Assembly (NCBI GenBank): GCA_963768025.1
Contig: CAVYGM010000011.1
Coordinates: forward strand, 372,001 to 436,000
Length of the DNA stretch: 64,000 nucleotides
Origin: CAVYGM01 sp963768025
GTDB taxonomy: Bacteria > Bacteroidota > Bacteroidia > Cytophagales > Spirosomataceae
Direction: 5' to 3'
The notes below the pieces were generated by a model. It did no database searches. It had not been told where the DNA came from and saw nothing but the letters and a program-made list of their open reading frames with translations. The position numbers and the translations under genes were made by a program. Below, piece by piece: positions 45,360-53,844 of this stretch; the stretch's first letter is position 1, and each line of letters opens with the position of its first letter.

Positions 45360-46484
45360 TTATAAAGTTTTTGTATGGAGAGAGGCATAGTATCCCAACA
45401 AAATAGATTCCTGACTTTCCCAGGTATAAAACTTCTCCACCGCCTCCCGGCCCTTCTCTCCCATTTCTTTCCCTCGTTCGGGATATCGGATCAGCCAGGC
45501 CAGGGCTTGGGCCAGAGCCTGGGCGTCGTAAGGAGAAATACAGACTCCGCACTGATGAGTATCTATTACCTCCCGGTAGAGGGGAAAGTCAGAAGTGATC
45601 ACGGGCAATTTGAGCGCCATATATTCAAAAAGCTTGGTAGTGTAGGAGTCGGGATAATCGCCAACGGGCTTCAGTAAGGCTAACCCGACCGTAGCTTGCT
45701 TTGCGTAGGATAAGGCAATGCGCTGATCGGTATAGCCATAAAATTTCAAATGAGGACGAATGCTTTCATAATGAGGCAGAGCTTCTGCCTCTGCCGGACT
45801 AAAAAGCACCGATCCGAATAAATGAACCTGAAAATCAGGACATTGTTCGCGTAATAGTAAAAGAGAAGCTACCAGGGTATCAAATGATCTTTCCATGGAC
45901 AACACGCCGCAGTACACAATAGTGGGTACTTGGGGCGGCGGACTGGGTGCTGCGGGCAGGTTGTCTAGCAGAGGCAAGGAAGCAAAATTATGGACCACTG
46001 CGCTAGGATAAGCCAGGGAATGATATTCCTGAAGGTAGGCGTCGTCGGTGAGGATGCAATGAAAATAACGCCGAGCCAGGTGGTCAAACACCCGGAAAAA
46101 GTACTGAAAGAGTTCTTCGTTGTTGTACTTTTTGAGGGCAAATTTTTTGTAGAGATTTTCCTGTACCTCATACACTATCTGCGCACCAAGCCAGTGGAAC
46201 AGAAAGGCAATGGGAATGAGCTCCGGGACAAATATGTGGACTATGTGGGGACGTAACCGCAGGCATTTCCACAGCATGATGGGGTAGCTGACGAGCAGCC
46301 GGAATACTAAACGCCGAAACTTGGGAAGCCGGATAAAAGTAGCCGGGCTGGTGTGCGCGTTGGAACCTGCTGCGGGCAGCGCTACAAAAACAGAATAGAA
46401 GGCAGCCAGCGAAGGGGCGATCTTGTACACGATACGCGGGTCGTTCGGAGGATGAACGGTACTAAGAAGCAAAACCCGCCTCAT
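45360..46484 (-). CDS. Glycosyltransferase, GT4-like
   Basis: A 374-residue GT-B-fold glycosyltransferase. The C-terminal half has the GT4 pattern: a VYCGVLSMERSFDTLVASL segment, then YPDSYTTKLFEYMALKLPVI, where the second conserved Glu of the E-x7-E motif sits, then a terminal helix. The N-terminal half (VLLLSTVHPPNDPRIVYK) resembles acceptor-binding domains. Its start overlaps the stop of deoC by 4 nt (ATGA), an odd pairing for a sugar phosphate aldolase. The substrate is unknown. Confidence 0.85.
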   Translation of the reverse strand: MRRVLLLSTVHPPNDPRIVYKIAPSLAAFYSVFVALPAAGSNAHTSPATFIRLPKFRRLVFRLLVSYPIMLWKCLRLRPHIVHIFVPELIPIAFLFHWLGAQIVYEVQENLYKKFALKKYNNEELFQYFFRVFDHLARRYFHCILTDDAYLQEYHSLAYPSAVVHNFASLPLLDNLPAAPSPPPQVPTIVYCGVLSMERSFDTLVASLLLLREQCPDFQVHLFGSVLFSPAEAEALPHYESIRPHLKFYGYTDQRIALSYAKQATVGLALLKPVGDYPDSYTTKLFEYMALKLPVITSDFPLYREVIDTHQCGVCISPYDAQALAQALAWLIRYPERGKEMGEKGREAVEKFYTWESQESILLGYYASLHTKTL

Positions 46485-47155
46485 GCGTTCTGAACGATGG
46501 CGATGCCGGCAGATGTACCCAAACGGCTCGCGCCGGCTTCGATGAAAGCCAAGGCTTGCTCCCGGGTACGGATGCCTCCCGAAGCTTTTATCTGCATGGT
46601 ATTGGGTAGAAGGCTGCGCATCTGTCGGACGGTTTCGAGCTCAGCCCCTCTGGGAGCAAAGCCCGTGGACGTTTTTACGAAATCGGCCTGTGCTTCCACG
46701 CAGATTTCGCAAGCCGTATGGAGTTCATAACTGTCCAGGTAGGCCGTTTCTATAATTACTTTCACAATCGCTCCACTGTTATGGGCTAGTTTGGCGATCT
46801 GATGGAGTTCCTGCTGCACACTGAGATAGGCCATGGACTTGAACCAGGCGAGGTTCATCACTACATCAAGCTCGTTAGCCCCGTTTCGGAGGGCAGTTTC
46901 TGATTCGTGGAGTTTAGTGTCGGTGGTAGAGTACCCCAGCGGGAAGCCAATCACGGTAGCAATCGCGATGGGTACAGGACAGAATTCGAGCATGTCCTTG
47001 GTGTAGGTGACGTAGGAAGGCGCCACACAAACCGCCTTGAACGCATGAATCCAGGCTTCTTCACAGAGCTTGCGAATATCGGTTTCGCTGGCGGTTGGAC
47101 TCAGGAGCGTATGGTCAATATAGGCGGAAAGACTGGAATCGGCGGGACTGTTCAC
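46481..47155 (-). CDS. deoC: Deoxyribose-phosphate aldolase
   Basis: Class I aldolase that cleaves 2-deoxyribose 5-phosphate to glyceraldehyde 3-phosphate and acetaldehyde. Key motifs are YIDHTLLSP at the N terminus, ELDVVMNLAWFKS, the catalytic Schiff-base Lys in ADFVKTSTGFAPRGA, and IKASGGIRT. The longest frame starts at a TTG (47203) that lies in the loop of a terminator hairpin, so I prefer the GTG at 47155 (VNSPADSSLSAYIDHT), giving 224 residues, normal for DeoC. It overlaps the glycosyltransferase gene. Confidence 0.92.
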   Translation of the reverse strand: MNSPADSSLSAYIDHTLLSPTASETDIRKLCEEAWIHAFKAVCVAPSYVTYTKDMLEFCPVPIAIATVIGFPLGYSTTDTKLHESETALRNGANELDVVMNLAWFKSMAYLSVQQELHQIAKLAHNSGAIVKVIIETAYLDSYELHTACEICVEAQADFVKTSTGFAPRGAELETVRQMRSLLPNTMQIKASGGIRTREQALAFIEAGASRLGTSAGIAIVQNA

Positions 47156-47193
47156 GACGCGAGCTAGGGAATACTGTTTTACAAAAATAAAGA

Positions 47194-47217
47194 TACCCCG
47201 CAAAAACTCGCGGGGTA
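47194..47217 (-). terminator. Terminator after the DUF5606 gene
   Basis: On the minus strand TACCCCGC pairs with GCGGGGTA around an 8-nt loop, followed by a T-rich stretch. It separates the DUF5606 gene from deoC. Confidence 0.75.
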
Positions 47218-47243
47218 GTGTACGTACGATACCAGGAAATTGT

Positions 47244-47723
47244 CTATTCGGCTGCCGGGGCTTCGCTGTCCTGCTTATCGGCAGCGGCTATTGGCTCGGT
47301 GGTCTCTTCCACAGTGGTTTCTTCCACAAATGAATCCGGAAAATGCTCCGAAAGGGTATTGTACCAGCTAATGATTTTTTTGATGTCCGAAACATACACC
47401 CGGCTCCGGTCAAAATCAGGCAGTACTTCGTTCAAAAACTCAATCAGATCTTTATCCGAAGCCTCTTTCAATACAATATCCACTTTTTCACCATGGATAC
47501 TTCTGATTTTCAGGAACACCTCCGAAAGGGGAACAGATTCCTGAGCTCCATCGGTGAATATGGACACATCTTTCAGTACCGAAACCCGGGCGGTAGCCCC
47601 GATCATAGATTTTTCTTTTTTCGCATCCAGACTTTCTACAATAACCCCGGCCCGACCTGGCTTAAGGATACGGTACAAACCACTCTTGCCCGATACATTG
47701 GCGATTTCTTTTAGTAATTCCAT
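47244..47723 (-). CDS. DUF5606 domain-containing protein
   Basis: A 159-residue cytosolic protein beginning MELLKEIANVSGKSGLYRIL, the standard DUF5606 start, with GATARVSVLKDVSIFT and LSEVFLKIRSIHG conserved. The C-terminal 25 residues are Glu/Thr/Ala-rich and probably disordered. The family is confined to Bacteroidota and has no assigned function. It is followed by a terminator, so it is likely monocistronic. Confidence 0.88.
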   Translation of the reverse strand: MELLKEIANVSGKSGLYRILKPGRAGVIVESLDAKKEKSMIGATARVSVLKDVSIFTDGAQESVPLSEVFLKIRSIHGEKVDIVLKEASDKDLIEFLNEVLPDFDRSRVYVSDIKKIISWYNTLSEHFPDSFVEETTVEETTEPIAAADKQDSEAPAAE

Positions 47724-47821
47724 TCCTGAGTTTCTTCTTTTACACGCAAAAATTATATGATTGTATTTCTATTCTTTCAAAGAATATCCGCAAAGTAACG
47801 CAAAGATGCGCGCCTTCACAA

Positions 47822-48436
47822 CTAAGCACTTCCCGAGTCTACAAACGTATCGTTGTATGTTTGTATTGCTTCCAGTATAGCTTCGCGCCCCTGGCCTTTC
47901 TCGGCAGAGGTGATAAAGCTCAGCGGGAGTTCGTCCCAGGTTTCGAGTAGTTTTTCCTGATAGCGGTCTATCTGAGCCTGAACCTGGTGGGATTTCAGCT
48001 TGTCGGTTTTTGTGAATACAATGTGAAACGGAATTCCTTCTTCACCCAGTTTTTCCATAAATTCCAGATCCACCCGCTGCGGATCATGACGGCTGTCGAT
48101 CAGCACAAAGGTGCACACGAGGTTGGAGCGGTACCGCAGGTATTCGTAGATCATGTGCTCCCACTTGTCGCGTTCCGACTTGCTCACCTTTGCGTAACCA
48201 TAACCGGGCAAATCCACAAGGTACCAGTTCGTATTAATTAGAAAGTGGTTGATCAACTGGGTCTTGCCAGGGTGCTGCGAGGTTTTGGCCAGGCCATTGC
48301 GCTGCGTGAGCATGTTGATCAGCGACGATTTGCCTACGTTGGAGCGCCCGATGAAAGCGTACTCGGGCAGGTCAGGGGAAGGACACTGTCGGTAGTCCGC
48401 ATTACTCATTACATAGCCTGCTTCCTGAATGATCAT
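47822..48436 (-). CDS. engB: Ribosome biogenesis GTPase EngB/YsxC
   Basis: A 204-residue TrmE-Era-like GTPase needed for 50S assembly. GTP-binding motifs are complete: G1 GRSNVGKSS, G3 DLPGYG, G4 TKTDKL and G5 TSAEKG. A CAAAGGTA at 48462-48469 (TACCTTTG on the minus strand) lies 26 nt upstream and is a likely promoter. Confidence 0.96.
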   Translation of the reverse strand: MIIQEAGYVMSNADYRQCPSPDLPEYAFIGRSNVGKSSLINMLTQRNGLAKTSQHPGKTQLINHFLINTNWYLVDLPGYGYAKVSKSERDKWEHMIYEYLRYRSNLVCTFVLIDSRHDPQRVDLEFMEKLGEEGIPFHIVFTKTDKLKSHQVQAQIDRYQEKLLETWDELPLSFITSAEKGQGREAILEAIQTYNDTFVDSGSA

Positions 48437-48461
48437 ATCCTTAGTTTGCGATTTGAGCTTG

Positions 48462-48469
48462 CAAAGGTA
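48462..48469 (-). promoter_or_regulatory. -7 box (TACCTTTG on the minus strand) for engB
   Basis: A perfect Bacteroidota -7 consensus on the minus strand, about 26 nt from the engB start. The -33 element is not evident. Confidence 0.5.
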
Positions 48470-48691
48470 CGAATTATTGTTCTAACCCCGTATAGCCCAC
48501 TCAGATAACGGTCTGAAAGTCTTAGGAGTAGAGGGTTTGAAATAAAGGCAAAAGAATTATTGCTATTGAAAAAAATAGATGCGAATTTTGAACTGATTGA
48601 CAACCTTGCTTGAAAATCGGGCTAGCGAAACGAAAACGCAGTCACTTTACGTTATGTATTCACATTTCATTTTACCGCTAACTATTATACA

Positions 48692-49144
48692 ATGAAAAGC
48701 TTTCAAAAGATAGCATGGGTATGGGGATTCGTATTTTTGATCACCCTGGGGGCCTGGACAGAAGCTGACCGAGTGGCTACGACTGAGGTTGAAGGGATTC
48801 AGTTTACGGATGCCGCCTGGGCGGCCGTGGTGAAAAAGGCCAAAGCAGAAAATAAAATTATTTTTCTGGATGCGTACGCGAGCTGGTGCGGGCCTTGCAA
48901 ATTGCTGCAAAAAAACGTTTTTACCCGTCAGGATGTAGGTGAAATTTTTAATAAGAATTTTATCAATGTCAAAGTGGATATGGAGCGGGGGGAAGGTCCT
49001 CAGTTGGCCCGGTTGTTCCCACTAGAAGCCTATCCAACGCTATTTTTTATCGAGCCCAGCGGTAAGATTGTCAAAAAAGTGATTGGTTACCAAACGCCCG
49101 AAGCTATGATTAGCCTCGGTAAAAGCATGGCGAAAAGTATGTAA
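48692..49144 (+). CDS. Secreted thioredoxin-family protein
   Basis: A 150-residue protein. The signal peptide (MKSFQKIAWVWGFVFLITLG) leads into a thioredoxin fold with the redox motif WCGPCKLL (about residue 67) and YPTLFFIEPSGKIVKKVIGY, where the cis-Pro lies. It is predicted to be a periplasmic thiol reductant or disulfide exchange protein. It is divergent from engB with a 255-nt gap that holds no other recognisable feature. Confidence 0.9.
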   Translation: MKSFQKIAWVWGFVFLITLGAWTEADRVATTEVEGIQFTDAAWAAVVKKAKAENKIIFLDAYASWCGPCKLLQKNVFTRQDVGEIFNKNFINVKVDMERGEGPQLARLFPLEAYPTLFFIEPSGKIVKKVIGYQTPEAMISLGKSMAKSM

Positions 49145-49209
49145 ATAGTGAAGATATAAGGATAGTACCCGTGGCCCGAACCAATTAAAGGTTCGGGCCA
49201 CGGTGCGTT

Positions 49210-50345
49210 TTAGGCCAGGAATTGCCGAATCGTAGTCGTGATTCGGTTGAGATCTTCCGTGGAGAGATTGGATCCCGAGGGTAGACATAGTCCATCCGCG
49301 AAGAGGGCTTCGGCGATAGTATCCCCAAAATAAGGAGCACTCCCTTGAATACCGGTTGCAGGTGCATAGGCTTCCACAACGGTCTCGACTCAATGTTTTC
49401 TTTTTCCAAAGCCAGTCGAATGCTTTCGCGCGTGATGCCGCTCGTCAAGGAGGAGTCCACGAGCATGCAGCTAAGCCAGCGATTGGAAAAGCTTCCTTCG
49501 GGCTCTTGCTGGAAGGTAAGACCGGGCAGAGTACCCAACTCCTTGTCATAGTAGTCAAAGTTAGCTCGGCGTTGCGCCACCCTTTCGGAAAGTACTTCCA
49601 GCTGTCCGCGACCAATACCCGCGCATACGTTGCTCATGCGGTAGTTGTACCCTATGTGGGAATGCTCGTAGTGCGGAGCGGCATCTCGTGCCTGGGTAGC
49701 CAGAAAGCGAGCTTTTTGTACCAGGCCTTCTTCGTCTGAGAGCAAAGCACCCCCTCCTGAGGTGGTAATGATTTTGTTTCCGTTGAAGGAAAGAACCGAC
49801 ATCTGCCCAAAGGAACCGGCCCTTTGTCCCTGGTAAGAAGAGCCCAAGGCTTCGGCGGCATCTTCGACAAAAGGTACCTCATACTGCACACACAGAGCCA
49901 GAATCTCTTCCAGCCTGGCGGGCATCCCGTACAAGTGTACGCCTATCACAGCTTTGGGCTTTTGCCCTCGATCCGTATAGTATTTCAAGGCCTTTTCCAG
50001 GGCTTCGGGGCTAAGGTTCCAGGTATCGGGCTCGCTATCAATAAATACCGGGGTAGCTCCCTGGTACACGATGGGGTTGGCCGAAGCCGAAAAGGTGAAG
50101 GTCTGGCAAAGGACGAGGTCACCCGACCTAACCCCCAGCATAATCAGCGCCAGGTGGATGGCCGCCGTGCCGGACGCCAGCGCGGCAGCGTGAGCAGCGC
50201 CCACCGAAACACATAATTCCCGCTCGAAGGCATCCACATTAGGGCCGAGCGGGGCTATCCAATTGGTATCGAACGCCTCTTGCACGTAGGGAAGCTCGCG
50301 GCCACTCATGTGGGGGGAAGAAAGCCAAATCTTTTCGGGGGGCAT
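49210..50345 (-). CDS. DegT/DnrJ/EryC1/StrS aminotransferase (PglE-like), C terminus frameshifted
   Basis: PLP aminotransferase acting on nucleotide-linked 4-keto sugars; PglE-type enzymes make UDP-4-amino-sugars for bacillosamine-like products. Conserved parts are WIAPLGPNVDAFE, the cofactor-site VEDAAEALGSSY, and SFNGNKIITTSGGGALL (Lys binding PLP). As read, the last 50 residues are out of frame. Adding one base near 49340 gives SAPYFGDTIAEALFADGLCL and an end at 49210, the expected C terminus. The uncorrected frame continues to 49185. It is third after a sugar transferase and an acetyltransferase. Confidence 0.85.
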
Positions 50346-50394
50346 GTAGTTAAGGATAGAATGAGTGATGGATAGAAGGATAGAAAAAAAACAG

Positions 50395-50991
50395 TCACTT
50401 ATTCAAAGTGACCTTCGCCGGGTTTCCCCACACGGTGCTTCCGTCGGGAATGGATTTGGTCACCACGCTGCCAGCCCCAATGACGCAATGGGCTCCGATG
50501 GTCAGGTTGGGAGCCACCACGCTCCCCGCGCCGATGAGGGTTTGGGTACCTACCTGGATGCCACCGCATAAGGTAGCACCGGGGGCTATATGGACAAAAT
50601 CACCTAGCTGACAGTCGTGGTCGATGGTGGCGGCGGTATTAATGATGACGTGCCGGCCGATGCGGGTATCGGCCTGCACAATGGCCCCTTGCATTAGTAC
50701 GGTTCCTTCTCCTATCCTTACACTGGCATCTACGAGGGCGGAAGGGTGCACGGCGGTTCCAAATCGATGTTGGATTAGGGCTGCAACCTGCGCACGAACG
50801 CTATTATATCCAATGGCAATAATCAGCCCCTGATCCGATTCAAAATCTGCCTTGTAACCCCCGATGACCGGGATCGTACCCAACTGCTTTTTGGTGCTGT
50901 CATCGTCAAAAACAGCCTCCACTTCCACGTCCATGGCTTTCAGAATAGAAGCCACTACTTTGGCATGTCCACTTGCACCGTATAACAGCAT
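50395..50991 (-). CDS. Sugar O/N-acetyltransferase (PglD-like, left-handed beta helix)
   Basis: A 198-residue NeuD/PglD family protein. The N-terminal Rossmann part (MLLYGASGHAKVVASIL) binds UDP-sugar. The C-terminal hexapeptide repeats (IGEGTVLMQGAIVQADTRIG and GATLCGGIQVGTQTLIGAGS) form the beta helix that holds acetyl-CoA. In PglD the product is UDP-diacetamido-bacillosamine. It lies between the sugar transferase and aminotransferase genes. Confidence 0.9.
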   Translation of the reverse strand: MLLYGASGHAKVVASILKAMDVEVEAVFDDDSTKKQLGTIPVIGGYKADFESDQGLIIAIGYNSVRAQVAALIQHRFGTAVHPSALVDASVRIGEGTVLMQGAIVQADTRIGRHVIINTAATIDHDCQLGDFVHIAPGATLCGGIQVGTQTLIGAGSVVAPNLTIGAHCVIGAGSVVTKSIPDGSTVWGNPAKVTLNK

Positions 50992-51020
50992 GAATTGGAG
51001 AGATATTTAATAAGATGTGA

Positions 51021-51647
51021 TTAGTTCTGTCCGGTAAACTTTGTCATAGTAGCCGCCGTACTGGAATTTATACCTTCGCTTTGAAGTACTTTTCCGATGG
51101 TCAAAAATACAATTTTCAAGTCCAAAGCCAACGAAAGGTTTTCTACGTACCAAACATCGTAGGCAAATTTATCGGGCCAACTAAGGGTATTGCGCCCATT
51201 GACCTGCGCCCAGCCCGTTATACCCGGCCGTACCAGGTGGCGGCGACGCTGAACAGGGCTGTACAGCGGAAGGTACTCTACTAATAGGGGTCGGGGGCCA
51301 ATGAGGCTCATATCGCCCTTTGCTACATTCCAAAGCTGCGGGAGCTCGTCGAGGGAGGTTTTGCGGACAAATTTCCCAAAACGGGTCAGTCTCTCGGCAT
51401 CGGGGAGCAACTGGCCGGAGGCATCGCGCCGGTCGTTCATGGTCTTGAATTTGATTAAGGTAAATAGCCGTTCCTGGCCTCCCGGTTGGATTTTGCCCGG
51501 ACGTTCCTGCTGAAAGAACGGATTGCCCCGATTGACCACCATTAGTAACAACGCCAACAATAGCAACAAAGGCGACAGTAGAATCAACCCCATCAAGGAA
51601 ACGATACAATCAATAAGTCGTTTGCCAAAACGTACGTACATACCCAT
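51021..51647 (-). CDS. Sugar transferase, PglC-like initiating phosphoglycosyltransferase
   Basis: A 208-residue monotopic phosphoglycosyltransferase of the bacterial sugar transferase family. One N-terminal hydrophobic helix (LLLLLALLLMVVN) anchors it. The catalytic core shows KFKTM, SLDELPQLWNVAKGDMSL (the Asp-Glu pair) and IGPRPL...YSPVQRRRHLVRPGITG. Such enzymes transfer sugar 1-phosphate to undecaprenyl phosphate. It is 29 nt before the PglD-like gene and 8 nt after the histidine kinase gene. Confidence 0.92.
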   Translation of the reverse strand: MGMYVRFGKRLIDCIVSLMGLILLSPLLLLLALLLMVVNRGNPFFQQERPGKIQPGGQERLFTLIKFKTMNDRRDASGQLLPDAERLTRFGKFVRKTSLDELPQLWNVAKGDMSLIGPRPLLVEYLPLYSPVQRRRHLVRPGITGWAQVNGRNTLSWPDKFAYDVWYVENLSLALDLKIVFLTIGKVLQSEGINSSTAATMTKFTGQN

Positions 51648-51655
51648 CAGGTTTT

Positions 51656-53713
51656 TCAGGCAAAAGGTACCGAGATTTTAAATAAGGTACCTTTGTCCCG
51701 CATAGACTCCACGACTAGTTCGCCTTTCAAATCTTCAATCCTGGCGCGCAAATTCGCTGATCCCATACCGTCCGACTCTACTTCTTCCGGAATACCCACG
51801 CCATTGTCGCTGACGCTCAGCCAAAGACGGTAATTTTCCAGCGAAATGGTGATCCAGGCTCTGGATGCCTGCGCGTGCCGGATAATATTATTGACCAGTT
51901 CCAGTGTGATCACATATACCTGATATTCCAGTGACTCAGGGAAGCGGGCTCCGTTCAGGCTGGATATCAAAGAGAATTCTGTTTGATTGGACTGATTGCT
52001 TTCCAGCATCTTCACCAGCCGACGCAAGGCCGCTTCCAGGCCATTTTTTTCGAGTTCCGCCGGGAGCAGGCTATGAGAAATAAGCCGGATGTCGGAATAA
52101 ATGTCCCCGCTGAGGTCAAAAATACGGTCGAAAATTTTGGTATTGTGCAGGTTCATGGCCGTTTTGTCCATTGCCTCCATGTTCCACCGCAGGGCTGTTA
52201 CTTTGGTATTCAGGTTGTCGTGGAGTTCGGAGGCTACGCGCTTCCGCTCTATGGTCTGACCTTTGTAGAGGGCCTCCTCAATTTCTTTGTTCTTGCGGAG
52301 TAGCTGCCCATTTTTGGTTTTGAGCTGCTGATTACTCCATCCAATCAGGCCGATGATTCCAATTCCTCCCACAAGCAGGAATATCAAACTAGTTCTGCTT
52401 TGTCGGAGTTTTTCGTTTTCCAGAGAAGTGATTCTGAGTTTGTCGGCCTCTTCTTTTTTCTCAAAATCATAGGTCATGGTAGCGTTGGCAATTTTTTCCA
52501 GCGCATCATTATTAATCAGACTATCCGAATGGGTCTTGAAATTTTTATAGTGAAAAAGGGCCTTGGCAGGCTGGCCGAGCTGCTCGTATGCTGTGGCCAG
52601 GTAGGAATGAAAACTGGCTAATTCGAGATGAAAAACTCCCTGGTCGCCGTATTCTTCCAGGCTACTAATGCCTTTCTGCGCGTGAAGGAGGGCATTTTGG
52701 TAGTTCTTTTTAGCTAAAAAAATCTCTGCGTAAAGACCTTCTATAAAATAGTCAATGGATTCTTCGTAACCCGACCGCGCCACGTAGAGCGAGTCGGCTC
52801 TACGGCACGCACGCATCGCTTCGTCATACTTCCCAAGCTTAAATAAAGCCATTCCTCTTTTAGCAACCGCACGCGCCACCGACTGATCCTCAAAGGCATT
52901 GAGTACCTTTTCCTGTTTGGTGTAGAAAGTCAAAGCCCGTGAGAAATCGCCTTTTTCCAGATGAATATCGCCCAGGTTTGCCAAAGCGAAGGCCATCAGG
53001 CGCGGGTCACGTAGCTTTTCGGCTAGTTGGATGGTTTCGTTGTTGTACTTTATGGCAAGGTCATTCTTGCCGAGGGAATGGTACACACTGGCCAGGTTGG
53101 CAGTAGAAGCCCGAAGCAGTACGGGTCGGTTCAGTTTTTCAAGTAATTTCTTCCCTTTCAGAAAATGTTCAACGGCCACCATATACTTTCCGCTTCCGGC
53201 GGCTTGGGCGCCCAAATCTACGTGCACGGTTCCGATGCCTTCGGTATTGTTGGTTTTTTCAAAAATAGCCAATGCCTTCCTGAACAAGGGTTCTACTTCG
53301 GCGGCGTATTTCAGAGAACCTCCATAAATCTGGGCTCGCCTAAAATAAGCCCAACCTTGCAGGTCCTGATCCTTACTTTGGATAGCCAGCTTATCCACCG
53401 TATCCAATTGGGCGTAGGCTTGGTCCAGGCTGGTATTGTAGTTCATTTCGGTACGTACCCACACCAGCCTGGCTTCGCCCTCTATTTTGACATCGTTAAG
53501 AGAGTGCGCCAGCCGGTAACTTCGCGTTGCATACAGCTTGGAAAGGGAATCCTCTCCCTGAATAAAATAAACTTTACCCAATTGCAGCAAGGTATGTATT
53601 TTCTCACTGTCGGGTTGAGTGGGAAGCAACGCCAGTAAGGAGTCGGCCGATTGAGCGATACTAGGTCGGACTAGTAATCCGAAAAGGCAGATAAACACTA
53701 GTTTTAGGGGCAT
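51656..53713 (-). CDS. TPR-containing membrane sensor histidine kinase
   Basis: ATG 53713 gives MPLKLVFICLFGLLV, a signal peptide; upstream starts run into the next gene. It has about 685 residues. Order: signal peptide, a series of TPR repeats (residues ~40-390), one transmembrane helix (SLIFLLVGGIGIIGLIGW), a coiled segment, a HisKA_3 dimerisation domain with the phospho-acceptor His in ERKRVASELHDN (~498), and a HATPase with DNGVGIP and GMGSANLRARI. No response regulator is adjacent. It is 8 nt from the sugar transferase gene. Confidence 0.88.
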   Translation of the reverse strand: MPLKLVFICLFGLLVRPSIAQSADSLLALLPTQPDSEKIHTLLQLGKVYFIQGEDSLSKLYATRSYRLAHSLNDVKIEGEARLVWVRTEMNYNTSLDQAYAQLDTVDKLAIQSKDQDLQGWAYFRRAQIYGGSLKYAAEVEPLFRKALAIFEKTNNTEGIGTVHVDLGAQAAGSGKYMVAVEHFLKGKKLLEKLNRPVLLRASTANLASVYHSLGKNDLAIKYNNETIQLAEKLRDPRLMAFALANLGDIHLEKGDFSRALTFYTKQEKVLNAFEDQSVARAVAKRGMALFKLGKYDEAMRACRRADSLYVARSGYEESIDYFIEGLYAEIFLAKKNYQNALLHAQKGISSLEEYGDQGVFHLELASFHSYLATAYEQLGQPAKALFHYKNFKTHSDSLINNDALEKIANATMTYDFEKKEEADKLRITSLENEKLRQSRTSLIFLLVGGIGIIGLIGWSNQQLKTKNGQLLRKNKEIEEALYKGQTIERKRVASELHDNLNTKVTALRWNMEAMDKTAMNLHNTKIFDRIFDLSGDIYSDIRLISHSLLPAELEKNGLEAALRRLVKMLESNQSNQTEFSLISSLNGARFPESLEYQVYVITLELVNNIIRHAQASRAWITISLENYRLWLSVSDNGVGIPEEVESDGMGSANLRARIEDLKGELVVESMRDKGTLFKISVPFA

Positions 53714-53844
53714 ACAGGTAGGAAGGATTTGCCGATTCAATCTACACATAAATGACTGGTTGGCAAAATTATACCGATAGTGAGCCGCCAGAAAAAAAGC
53801 GTAAACCAGGGAAGGCCTACGCTTTTTGGGGCTGTTGAAAACAA

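Noticed and set aside
50355..50395. A GATAGAA-rich short repeat near 50360 as a small CRISPR or regulatory array
   Set aside because: It is low-complexity sequence with no regular spacers or repeat unit.
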